This document shows, piece by piece, positions 1 to 6,830 of a DNA stretch of 49,691 bases (the stretch's first letter is position 1; the number at the start of each line of letters is the position of its first letter). The notes below the pieces were generated by a model, which was not told where the DNA came from, did no database searches, and was given only the letters and a program-made list of their open reading frames with translations. The translations under genes and the position numbers were made by a program. The stretch lies in assembly GCF_000373585.1 (NCBI RefSeq), contig NZ_KB891885.1, positions 190,605 through 240,295 on the forward strand. Direction: 5' to 3'. The DNA is from Streptomyces sp. MspMP-M5. GTDB taxonomy: Bacteria; Actinomycetota; Actinomycetes; Streptomycetales; Streptomycetaceae.

Positions 1-9
1 CACCCCCTG

Positions 10-127
10 CCCCGGAGGCCCGTCACCGCACCCCACAGCCCCGCGCAGCGGACCGGCGCCGCCAGGCGCAAAAAGGCGAACCCCTACGGCGGGACAGCCG
101 ACAACGTGGGAAGCAAGCCAAGCGCAG
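10..127. repeat. Dispersed intergenic element, copy 1
   Basis: This stretch begins CCCCGGAGGCCC and ends with a block (about 97-127) containing AGCCGACAACGTGGG and AAGCGCAGC, directly abutting the stop codon of the minus-strand SDR gene. The same opening and closing blocks, in the same order and the same position relative to a stop codon, recur at 15934-16063. The middle differs between copies. Read on the minus strand it is the 3' flank of the SDR transcript. It probably acts as a terminator or 3' end element; that is inference. Confidence 0.6.
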
Positions 128-1093
128 CTACTCGTTGGGCCGCTCCCCCGCCCCCGCCGCCCGCGCCATCTCCTCCAACTGCGCCAGCATCGGCATGGGA
201 TCGACGCCGATGCCGCCCGGCCCGGCGATCACCTCGGCGACCCGCTCCGGCGTCCACCACCGCCCCCCGTCAGGGCCCGGCCGCCCCCCGTCGGGCTCCG
301 ACGGAAAATCGTCGGCCCGCACGGAGCGCAGCTCCCTCGGCTGGGCCCACACCGCGATCTTCGGCCCCGCCACGGTGTACACCTGGCCGGTGACCCCGTC
401 GGCCCGCGCGCCGTCGCCGAGCAGGTAGACGACGAGCGCCGCCACGTCCTCCGGTTCGCCGATCTCCGTCAGCTCCATCGGCACATTGGCCGACATCCGC
501 GTCCGGGCGACCGGCGCCACCGCATTGGCGGTGACCCCGTACTTGTGCAGCCCCAGCGCCGCGCTGCGCACCAGCGAGATGATCCCGCCCTTGGCCGAGG
601 CGTAGTTGGCCTGGGCGACGCTGCCCTGGTGGTTGCCGCTGGTGAAGCCGATCAGGGTGCCGGACTTCTGCTTGCGCATCACCGCCGCGGCGGCCCGGAA
701 GACCGTGAAGGTGCCCTTGAGGTGGGTGGCGACGACCGGGTCCCACTCCTCCTCGGACATATTGAAGAGCATTCGCTCGCGCAGGATGCCGGCCACGCAC
801 ACCACACCGTCGATCCGCCCGTACTCGGCGAGCGCGGTGTCCACGATCCGCTGCCCGCCGGCCATCGTGGAGACGTCGTCGGCGACGGCCGTGGCGGTGC
901 CGCCCGCCGCCACGATCTCCTTGACCACGGCCTCGGCCACCTCGCTGCTGGGCTCGCCGCCCTCGATGGAGACGCCGTAGTCGTTGACCACCACCTTGGC
1001 GCCCTCGGCCGCGGCGGCCAGGGCGACGGCCCGCCCGATGCCGCGCCCGGCCCCCGTGACGGCGACCACCTTGCCGGACAGGAAGTTCCCCAT
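128..1093 (-). CDS. SDR family NAD(P)-dependent oxidoreductase
   Basis: Short-chain dehydrogenase of 321 residues, likely a cytosolic NAD(P)-dependent oxidation or reduction of a hydroxy/keto (possibly CoA-bound) substrate. The N-terminus has the Rossmann motif TGAGRGIGRA at about residues 14-23, and the active-site Tyr-x3-Lys is seen as NYASAKGG. The C-terminal tail of about 70 residues is longer than in minimal 250-residue SDRs and fits the classical peroxisomal multifunctional-enzyme-type (HSD17B4-like) bacterial homologues. It is divergent from the cyclase-family gene at 1259. A palindrome at 1115-1131, just upstream of its ATG, closely resembles one before the acyl-CoA dehydrogenase operon at 5537, suggesting co-regulation. 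Substrate is not determinable from sequence. Confidence 0.9.
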   Translation of the reverse strand: MGNFLSGKVVAVTGAGRGIGRAVALAAAAEGAKVVVNDYGVSIEGGEPSSEVAEAVVKEIVAAGGTATAVADDVSTMAGGQRIVDTALAEYGRIDGVVCVAGILRERMLFNMSEEEWDPVVATHLKGTFTVFRAAAAVMRKQKSGTLIGFTSGNHQGSVAQANYASAKGGIISLVRSAALGLHKYGVTANAVAPVARTRMSANVPMELTEIGEPEDVAALVVYLLGDGARADGVTGQVYTVAGPKIAVWAQPRELRSVRADDFPSEPDGGRPGPDGGRWWTPERVAEVIAGPGGIGVDPMPMLAQLEEMARAAGAGERPNE

Positions 1094-1114
1094 GCCGCGC
1101 CCCTTCCCACAGTT

Positions 1115-1131
1115 TCTGACGGCCCGTTAGA
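1115..1131. promoter_or_regulatory. Palindromic operator upstream of SDR (copy 1)
   Basis: TCTGACG-GCC-CGTTAGA, an inverted repeat with 7-bp arms (one mismatch) and a 3-bp centre, flanked by TT on the left and TTTT on the right. It lies 22 bp before the SDR start. The copy at 5567-5583 has the same arm length, spacer and T-rich flanks. This architecture suits a TetR-family dimer site; the regulator itself is not identified in the window. Confidence 0.6.
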
Positions 1132-1258
1132 TTTTTGGGCAGACGCGGTACGAGCACAAGCCCCCGGACCAACCCCGGCCCAACTCCGGCCCACCGGAAG
1201 ACAGGACCGGCCAGGCCGCCCCGTCCACCCCGTCCGCCCTCGCCCCAGGAGCAACCCC

Positions 1259-2185
1259 ATGCCCCTCCCCCAGGAGTTCCACGACATCGCCCGGCGCGTG
1301 AACAACTGGGGCCGCTGGGGCCCGGACGACGAGATCGGCACCCTGAACCTGATCACCCCGGACGTGGTGCGCGCCGCCGCCGCGACCGTCCGCAGCGGCC
1401 GCCGCGTCCCGCTCGCCCTGCCGCTGCGGCAGGACGGCGTGCAGACCGGCCTGATACCGGGGCGGGTCAACCCGCTGCACACCATGGTCGCCGTCAACCA
1501 GGAACTCTTCGGCCCGGGGACCGTCGCCACCTCCGACGACACCGTCACCATGGGCCTCCAGGCCGCCACCCACTGGGACGGCCTGACCCATGTCTCGCAC
1601 TCGGGGCGGCTCTACAACGGCCGGCCCGCCGACGCCGTCACCGCGCACCGCGGCGCCACCGTCCTGGGCATCGAGAAGGCCACCCCGCTCGTCTCCCGCG
1701 GGGTCCTGCTGGACGTGGCGCGGGCCCACGGCACCGACCGGCTGCCGGGCGGGCACGCGGTCACGCCGGAGGACCTGGACGCCGCCGAGGAGTTGGCCGG
1801 GACGGCGGTCCGCTCCGGCGACGTGGTCCTGGTCCGGACGGGCCAGCTGCGGCACTACCTGGCCGGCGACCGGGAGGCGTACGCGTACCCGTCGCCGGGG
1901 CTGTCGCTGCGCACCCCGGAGTGGTTCCACGCCCGCGGGGTCGCCGCGGTCGCCAACGACACCCTGACCTTCGAGATCTTCCCGCCGGAGGTCGAGGGCC
2001 TGTGGATGCCGGTGCACGCCCTGCACCTCGTCGAGATGGGCATGCTCCAGGGCCAGAACTGGAACCTGGAGGAGCTGACGACGGCCTGTGCGCAGGAGGG
2101 CCGTTACGCCTTCCTGCTGTCCGCGGTGGCCGAGCCGTTCGTCGGCGGCACGGGCAGTCCGGTCGCGCCGGTGGCCGTGCTGTGA
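1259..2185 (+). CDS. Cyclase family protein (metal-dependent hydrolase fold)
   Basis: 308-residue member of the cyclase/kynurenine-formamidase-like fold (Pfam Cyclase). Recognisable features are the N-terminal NNWGRWGPDDEIGTLNLI and the metal-site region HWDGLTHVSHSGRLYNG around residues 105-121, typical of the actinobacterial branch. Members hydrolyse cyclic amides, lactones or formamides, or have unknown substrates; the reaction here is not known. I chose the ATG at 1259 rather than in-frame upstream codons, because the upstream part overlaps the divergent SDR gene and has no family similarity. It sits head-to-head with the SDR, sharing the promoter region that holds the 1115 operator, which suggests both belong to one catabolic pathway. 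A hairpin follows the stop. Confidence 0.85.
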   Translation: MPLPQEFHDIARRVNNWGRWGPDDEIGTLNLITPDVVRAAAATVRSGRRVPLALPLRQDGVQTGLIPGRVNPLHTMVAVNQELFGPGTVATSDDTVTMGLQAATHWDGLTHVSHSGRLYNGRPADAVTAHRGATVLGIEKATPLVSRGVLLDVARAHGTDRLPGGHAVTPEDLDAAEELAGTAVRSGDVVLVRTGQLRHYLAGDREAYAYPSPGLSLRTPEWFHARGVAAVANDTLTFEIFPPEVEGLWMPVHALHLVEMGMLQGQNWNLEELTTACAQEGRYAFLLSAVAEPFVGGTGSPVAPVAVL

Positions 2186-2191
2186 GGCCGG

Positions 2192-2211
2192 GCGCACCGT
2201 CCGCGGTGCGC
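2192..2211 (+). terminator. Hairpin after cyclase gene
   Basis: GCGCACCG-TCCG-CGGTGCGC, an 8-bp perfect stem with a 4-nt loop starting 6 nt after the stop codon. There is no U-tract, which is common for streptomycete terminators. The remainder of the gap to 2438 shows nothing else that I can recognise. Confidence 0.6.
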
Positions 2212-2438
2212 GACCGGCTCCGGACCGGCCAGGCGGCGGCGCGCGCTGCGCGCCCCGAGCACGGCATCGTGGGCCGCCACCTGGCTCCGGGTCGCGATCC
2301 GCACTCGCCAAGGCCGCGGGCCATCGGCCCTGCACGCCCTTGCCGTCCCCTCACGGCGCATCGCTTCCCCAAGAGTGATCACCAGGGAACGCCACGTCAA
2401 CACCTGGTCTGGACTAATTCCGCGTCAGGCGAACCGAT

Positions 2439-2933
2439 TCAGCGATTTACGACCGATTTGTCGTGACGGTCGTTTACGGCGCAAGCCGGGTCATATGCCC
2501 CCAGGTCCGTACCGGCCGCCATCAGCAGCGGCTGCCCGCGGTCGACTTCGCACCAGATCCGCTTGCCGGCTCCCTCGCGCTGCCAGCCCCAGCGGTCCGC
2601 GAGGCCGTCCACCAGTTCCAGGCCACGGCCGTTGGTGTCCTCGCCGTCCGCGTGCCGTTGGCGCGGCGGGCGGGCGCTGGCGTCCACCACCTCGACCCGC
2701 ACGGTGCCCACCACGGCACCCGTGCCCGAGAAGCACATCCGCAGCCGGGCCGCCGAGCCCGTGTGCACCACGGCGTTGGTGACCAGCTCCGAGATCAGCA
2801 GGATCAGCGTCTCGGCGAGCGGCTCGTCCGCTCCTATTCCCGACCCCGCGAGCCTCGACCGGGCCCACCGCCGCGCCCGCCCCACTTCCGCGGGGTCGGG
2901 CCGCACTTCCAACTGCACTTGAAGCACCTGCAC
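2439..2933 (-). CDS. ATP-binding protein, RsbW/SpoIIAB-like HATPase
   Basis: 164-residue stand-alone GHKL ATPase of the kind abundant in Streptomyces, related to anti-sigma-factor kinases. It is a soluble cytosolic protein that would phosphorylate an STAS anti-anti-sigma partner and/or sequester a sigma factor. The N-box appears as SELVTNAVVHT near residues 48-58, and the G1/G2 region as NGRGLELVDGLADRWG near 101-116. No STAS, PP2C or sigma gene is adjacent, so its partner is encoded elsewhere and the role stays unassigned. The upstream region has a 9-bp perfect inverted repeat 46 bp before the start. Confidence 0.85.
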   Translation of the reverse strand: MQVLQVQLEVRPDPAEVGRARRWARSRLAGSGIGADEPLAETLILLISELVTNAVVHTGSAARLRMCFSGTGAVVGTVRVEVVDASARPPRQRHADGEDTNGRGLELVDGLADRWGWQREGAGKRIWCEVDRGQPLLMAAGTDLGAYDPACAVNDRHDKSVVNR

Positions 2934-2978
2934 CGCTCACACCATCCGAACCGGCGGAAACATCGCCTCGCGCCTCCA

Positions 2979-3001
2979 CGGAGTCACGGTGCGTGACTCC
3001 G
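2979..3001. promoter_or_regulatory. Perfect inverted repeat upstream of HATPase gene
   Basis: CGGAGTCAC-N5-GTGACTCCG: 9-bp perfect arms with a 5-bp centre, ending 46 bp upstream of the HATPase start. Position and symmetry suit a dimeric repressor or activator site; the regulator is unknown. Confidence 0.45.
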
Positions 3002-3414
3002 GCGAAGCACAGCATGGTTGACGTTCAGTCACCGCAACAACCGCTTCGGGCATATTCCAGCGCAAGGGAGTATGCGTGCGGCATACTGTGCGACGCACAG
3101 CGCGGAGAGTCGAACATGGGGGGTCGTCGGGGCCTCGCCCGAGGCGAGCGGCGCGCACCCGATGCCCCGGAGCCGTCCTTCCGACGGCACCGTGACATTT
3201 GCGACACAGAACCACTCGCACCCCACGGAGCGTACCCGAGCACGGCACCGACTCCCGCCTGTGACGAGTCACGCCTAGGACACAACCCGATATCGACCCT
3301 CCGTGATCGCTTGTGCGTGAGGGATCCGACATTTCGCACACCGGTTGGCGAAGTCTGACATCGACGGCGCGACCCCTGCGCCCGGCACACCTCCGCGGAC
3401 GCCGGCGCACGCCC
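3002..3414. other. Gene-poor intergenic region with small inverted repeats
   Basis: Between the HATPase promoter and the end of the acyl-CoA dehydrogenase operon no convincing gene is seen. The region is somewhat less GC-rich than its surroundings. It contains two overlapping inverted repeats, AGTATGC-N5-GCATACT (3069-3087) and CTGTGC-GAC-GCACAG (3086-3100). Open frames exist on both strands here, but they lack Streptomyces-like codon use and recognisable domains. Confidence 0.4.
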
Positions 3415-4386
3415 TCACCCCGCCAGCGCCCGCGCCAGGCGCTCCTCCGCCTCCCGAGCGTCGCCCCAGCGCTCGGCCCGCAACCAGGCCCGTTTGAGGT
3501 GCAGATGGACCTCGGCCTCCCAGGTGAAGCCCATCCCGCCGTGCACCTGGAGGCAGTCCCGGGCATTGCCCACCGCGGCCTCGTCCGCCAGCAGCTTGGC
3601 GCCCGCGATGTCGAGGGCGTCCCCGGTCACCGCCGCCGCGTAGACCGCGGCGCGGGCCAGCTCGGCGCGCACCAGCATCCCGGCACACAGGTGCTTGACC
3701 GCCTGGAACGAGCCGATGGGCGCGCCGAACTGGGTGCGCTGCCGGGCGTACGCCACCGCCGTCTCGACCGTCCGGCCGGCGCTGCCCAGCTGCTCGGCGG
3801 CGGTCAGCAGGGCCGCCTCGCGGCGCAGCCGGGACGCGTCCAGGCCGGGCAGCGGGGTGGTGCGCGGGTGGCCGGTCACGCGGGCGAGCGGGGTGAGCGG
3901 GTCGACGGACGCGAAGGGCGCGCGGGCCACCTCGGCGGGCGCGCTCCGGTACACCGCGCCGGCACGCTCCGGCGCACCACCCTCGACGAGGATCAACACG
4001 TCGCAGTGGTCCGGGTGTTCCCACAGCACCGAGTCGGCCCCGCCGTCACACAGGGCCACGATCCGCTCGCCGGTCGCCACCCCGTCCACCGCCCCGGCCA
4101 GCAGCTGCCCGGCCACCAGCGGCCCCGGCAGCAGCGCCCGGCCCGCCTCCTCGAAGACCAGCACCGCCTCCGGCAGTCCCAGCCCGACCCCGCCGTCCGC
4201 CTCCGGGAGCCGCAGCGCGAAGAACCCGGCGTCGGCCAGTTCCCGCCACAGCCCGCGGTCCGGCGCCGGGGCGTCGACCGCCGCCCGCAGCCGGTCCCGG
4301 CCGAAGCGCCCCGCCAGCAGCTCCCGCGTCCCGTCCCGCAACGCCCGCTGGTCGTCGGTGAGTTGGAAGTCCACCGGCCCGCTCAC
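3415..4386 (-). CDS. Acyl-CoA dehydrogenase, smaller (catalytic-Glu) subunit
   Basis: 323-residue FAD-dependent acyl-CoA dehydrogenase, about 60 residues shorter than classical family members. The C-terminus contains LQVHGGMGFTWEAEVH, where the Glu after GFTW corresponds to the catalytic base position in related steroid/side-chain dehydrogenases. Start is the GTG at 4386, which overlaps the upstream gene's stop as GTGA, indicating translational coupling. A short, divergent acyl-CoA dehydrogenase immediately following a longer one is the hallmark of the alpha2-beta2 heteromeric enzymes known from FadE26-FadE27 (ChsE4-ChsE5)-type pairs in Actinobacteria. It probably introduces the alpha-beta double bond into a bulky acyl-CoA; the substrate is unknown. 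Confidence 0.88.
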   Translation of the reverse strand: MSGPVDFQLTDDQRALRDGTRELLAGRFGRDRLRAAVDAPAPDRGLWRELADAGFFALRLPEADGGVGLGLPEAVLVFEEAGRALLPGPLVAGQLLAGAVDGVATGERIVALCDGGADSVLWEHPDHCDVLILVEGGAPERAGAVYRSAPAEVARAPFASVDPLTPLARVTGHPRTTPLPGLDASRLRREAALLTAAEQLGSAGRTVETAVAYARQRTQFGAPIGSFQAVKHLCAGMLVRAELARAAVYAAAVTGDALDIAGAKLLADEAAVGNARDCLQVHGGMGFTWEAEVHLHLKRAWLRAERWGDAREAEERLARALAG

Positions 4387-5537
4387 CGCCCCTTCGGCAG
4401 GCCGAGGATGCGCTCGGCGACGATGTTCCGCTGGATCTGCGAGGTGCCCGCGGCGATGGTGTAGGCGAGCGCGGAGAGCCGGTCGGCGACCCAGGGGTGC
4501 GCGGCGTCCAGCGCCTGCCCGCCGAGCACCTCGGCCGCCGCGTCGTAGAGCTCCTGGCGGGCGTGCGAGTAGCGCAGCTTGAAGACCGAACCGCCGGTAC
4601 CGGGCACACCGCCGGATCTCTGCGCCGCGCTGACGTTCCACTGGGTCAGCCGCCACAGCGCGGCGAACTCGGCGTTCAGCCGGCCCAGGCGGCGGCGGAG
4701 CACGGCGTCGCCCCAGCGGCCGTTGGCGCGGGCGGTGCGGGCGAGTTCCGCGAGCACCCGGCGGCAGGCCACCACCTCGCCCACGAAGGCGGTGCCGCGC
4801 TCGAAGGAGAGCGTCACCATCGTCACCCGCCAGCCGTCGTGCTCGGCGCCGACGCGGTTGCCGACCGGTATCCGGACCTCGTCGAGGAACACCTCGGCGA
4901 ACTCCGTGGAGCCGGCCAGCGTCCGCAGCGGCCGCACGGTCACCCCCGGCGCGTCCATCGGCATCGCCAGCCAGCTGATGCCGCGGTGCCGGGGCGCCTC
5001 GGGATCGGTGCGGACGAGCAGTTCGCACCAGTCGGCGACCTCGGCGTGCGACGTCCAGATCTTGCTGCCGGTCACGACGTAGTCGTCGCCGTCCCGGACC
5101 GCCCGGGTGCGCAGCGCGGCCAGGTCGGAACCGGCGTCCGGTTCGCTGAAGCCCTGGCACCAGATCTCGTCGCCGCGCAGGATCGGCGGCAGCCAGCGGG
5201 CGCGCTGCGCGGGCGTGCCCTCGGCGGCGACGGTGGGGCCGGCGTGCAGCAGCCCGACGAAGTTGGCGCCGACGTACGGGGCGCCGGCCTTCTCGGTCTC
5301 CTCCAGGAAGATCAGGTGCTGGGTGGGAGTGGCACCCCGGCCGCCGGCGTCGACCGGCCAGTGCAGGCCCGCGTACCCGGCGTCGTACAGCATCCGCTGC
5401 CAGGCCGCGTCGTAGGCCCGCCGGCCGGGCCAGTCGGTGGCGGCGGGCTTCGGCGGCAGCTTCGGCAGCACCTCGGCGAGCCAGCCCCGCAGCCGGTCCC
5501 GGAAGGCTTCCTCTTCTTCGGTGCAGGTGAGGTCCAC
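4383..5537 (-). CDS. Acyl-CoA dehydrogenase, larger subunit
   Basis: 384-residue acyl-CoA dehydrogenase with the normal three-domain layout: N-terminal helical domain, central beta domain (WCQGFSEPDAGSDLAALRTR, the flavin/substrate loop, near residues 130-149) and C-terminal helical domain ending GTSQIQRNIVAERILGLP. The segment before GTSQIQ reads YTIAA instead of the YEG-type catalytic Glu of medium-chain enzymes, so the catalytic base is probably supplied by the partner gene that overlaps its stop codon. GTG start at 5537. A 17-bp palindrome at 5567-5583 lies 30 bp upstream and nearly matches one before the SDR gene at 1093, so both transcripts are probably under one repressor. Confidence 0.9.
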   Translation of the reverse strand: MDLTCTEEEEAFRDRLRGWLAEVLPKLPPKPAATDWPGRRAYDAAWQRMLYDAGYAGLHWPVDAGGRGATPTQHLIFLEETEKAGAPYVGANFVGLLHAGPTVAAEGTPAQRARWLPPILRGDEIWCQGFSEPDAGSDLAALRTRAVRDGDDYVVTGSKIWTSHAEVADWCELLVRTDPEAPRHRGISWLAMPMDAPGVTVRPLRTLAGSTEFAEVFLDEVRIPVGNRVGAEHDGWRVTMVTLSFERGTAFVGEVVACRRVLAELARTARANGRWGDAVLRRRLGRLNAEFAALWRLTQWNVSAAQRSGGVPGTGGSVFKLRYSHARQELYDAAAEVLGGQALDAAHPWVADRLSALAYTIAAGTSQIQRNIVAERILGLPKGR

Positions 5538-5566
5538 CGCCGTCGCCCCCTCCCAGGCTCAATGTT

Positions 5567-5583
5567 TCTGATGGTGCATCAGA
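5567..5583. promoter_or_regulatory. Palindromic operator upstream of acyl-CoA dehydrogenase operon (copy 2)
   Basis: TCTGATG-GTG-CATCAGA, perfect 7-bp arms, 3-bp centre, flanked by TT and TTT, 30 bp before the GTG start. It differs from the 1115-1131 copy only by the C/T exchange in the arms and the central bases. It is a likely TetR-family operator. Confidence 0.65.
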
Positions 5584-5718
5584 TTTCGGTGACGGGGTAG
5601 CCCCCGAACCCGACCGGGTGGGATTTGTCCGTTCCCCCGGCCTCGCCCCGGCCCCTGAACTACGGTGCGTGCACCGGGAGTCACCGGAACGAACCCGCAG
5701 CAGGGAACGGAGCACGCC

Positions 5719-6561
5719 ATGCCGCCGAGAAGGGTGATCACCGGACGGAGCCAGGAGCCGCGCAAGCGGTTCGCGGAGGAACTCCGGTTACTGCGGACGG
5801 CGCGGGGAGTGAGCCTGCGGGACCTCGCGAAGGCGGTGGGCTGGGACCCGTCCCTCTTCGGCAAGATGGAGAACGGCCAGACGCTGGGCGGCCCGGAAGT
5901 GGCACAGGCGCTGGACACGTACTACGGGACGCCGGGGTTGCTGCTGGCTATGTGGGAGATGGCGGTAGCCGATCCGTCGCAGTTCCTGGAGCAGTACCGG
6001 CGGTACATGGAGCTGGAGGCCGGGGCGATGAGCCTGTGGCACTACGCGGTGAGTGCGCCGCCGGGCCTGCTCCAGACGGCTGGGTACGCGCGCGAAGCAC
6101 TTGCGGCGGGTGGCCTCAAGGGCGAAGAGCTGAACCAGCAGGTCGAGGCGCGCATCGGGCGGCAGAAGCTGCTGGAAGGGGACGACGCTCCGCCATTTCG
6201 CGTCATCCTCTCCGAGGCGGTGCTGCGCACGCGGCTGCGTGCTCCCGAGAAGTGGCGAGAACAGCTGGAGTACCTGGCGGAGGCGGCGGAGCGCCCGAAC
6301 ATCACCCTCCACGTTCTGCCGTTCAGCGCCGGCCTTCATGGCCTGATGAGCACCACCATGATGTTCCTGCGGCTGCTGGATGGTCGTACGGTGGCGTACA
6401 CCGAGAACGACGATCGCGGTGAACTGATCGAGGAAAACTGCCGGGTTGAGCATTTGCAGCGCCGATACGATGCGATGCGCGACCTGGCCCTGTCCCCGCC
6501 TGAGTCGCGGAAGTTCATCACCCGGATGTTGGAGGAAGAGCCGTGCGAGCCATCGACCTGA
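5719..6561 (+). CDS. XRE-family helix-turn-helix regulator (DUF5753 type)
   Basis: 280-residue Streptomyces-type DNA-binding protein. The N-terminal XRE HTH is visible as LRLLRTARGVSLRDLAKAVG and DPSLFGKMENGQ (about residues 18-57), followed by the C-terminal DUF5753 domain ending EYLAEAAERPNITLHVLPF... typical of this family. I chose the ATG at 5719 because an in-frame upstream ATG at 5665 lacks family similarity; a purine-rich GGGAACGGAG precedes 5719. The stop overlaps the next gene (DUF397) by 19 nt. Such XRE-DUF397 pairs are a recurrent streptomycete module (WhiJ-like) that controls development or acts like a toxin-antitoxin pair. A small palindrome, CGGTGC-GT-GCACCG (5663-5676), upstream may be its own operator. 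Confidence 0.88.
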   Translation: MPPRRVITGRSQEPRKRFAEELRLLRTARGVSLRDLAKAVGWDPSLFGKMENGQTLGGPEVAQALDTYYGTPGLLLAMWEMAVADPSQFLEQYRRYMELEAGAMSLWHYAVSAPPGLLQTAGYAREALAAGGLKGEELNQQVEARIGRQKLLEGDDAPPFRVILSEAVLRTRLRAPEKWREQLEYLAEAAERPNITLHVLPFSAGLHGLMSTTMMFLRLLDGRTVAYTENDDRGELIEENCRVEHLQRRYDAMRDLALSPPESRKFITRMLEEEPCEPST

Positions 6562-6830
6562 CCAACGTGACGTGGCGCAAGAGCAGCTACAGCAACACGA
6601 GTGGCGGCGAGTGCATCGAGGTCTCCGACGATCTCCTCGCCACCGCCGCCTGGCGTAAGTCCAGCTACAGCAACACGAATGGCGGTGACTGCGTCGAGAT
6701 CGCCGACAACATCCCCGCTCTCGTCCCCGTCCGTGACAGCAAGGACCCCCACGGCCCCGCGCTGGTTTTCGACGCGGCGGCCTGGGCGGCGTTCGTCGGC
6801 GCCGTCAAGGGCGGTCAGCCGGGCTGGTAG
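6543..6830 (+). CDS. DUF397 protein with duplicated domain
   Basis: 95-residue small protein starting at the GTG at 6543 inside the end of the XRE gene (19-nt overlap). The DUF397 signature WRKSSYSN...GG(E/D)C(I/V)E occurs twice, at about residues 11-26 and 37-52; the DNA of the two blocks is also similar, indicating an internal tandem duplication. The C-terminus VRDSKDPHGPALVFDAAAWAAFV is the normal end of the domain. Known DUF397 proteins are usually 60-75 residues with one motif and partner the adjacent XRE regulator. It converges with the pseudokinase gene, overlapping it by 16 nt. Confidence 0.88.
   Translation: MRAIDLTNVTWRKSSYSNTSGGECIEVSDDLLATAAWRKSSYSNTNGGDCVEIADNIPALVPVRDSKDPHGPALVFDAAAWAAFVGAVKGGQPGW

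Noticed and set aside
545..1258. Upstream extension of the cyclase gene frame
   Set aside because: Overlaps the SDR gene on the other strand and shows only antisense-like Ala/Gly/His/Arg composition.
2993..3390. Possible small genes on both strands
   Set aside because: No family similarity, poor codon bias and no good ribosome-binding site; listed as a gene-poor gap.
4387..5715. Extension of the smaller acyl-CoA dehydrogenase frame to 766 residues
   Set aside because: The extension is an out-of-frame shadow of the larger dehydrogenase; the GTG at 4386 gives a proper start.
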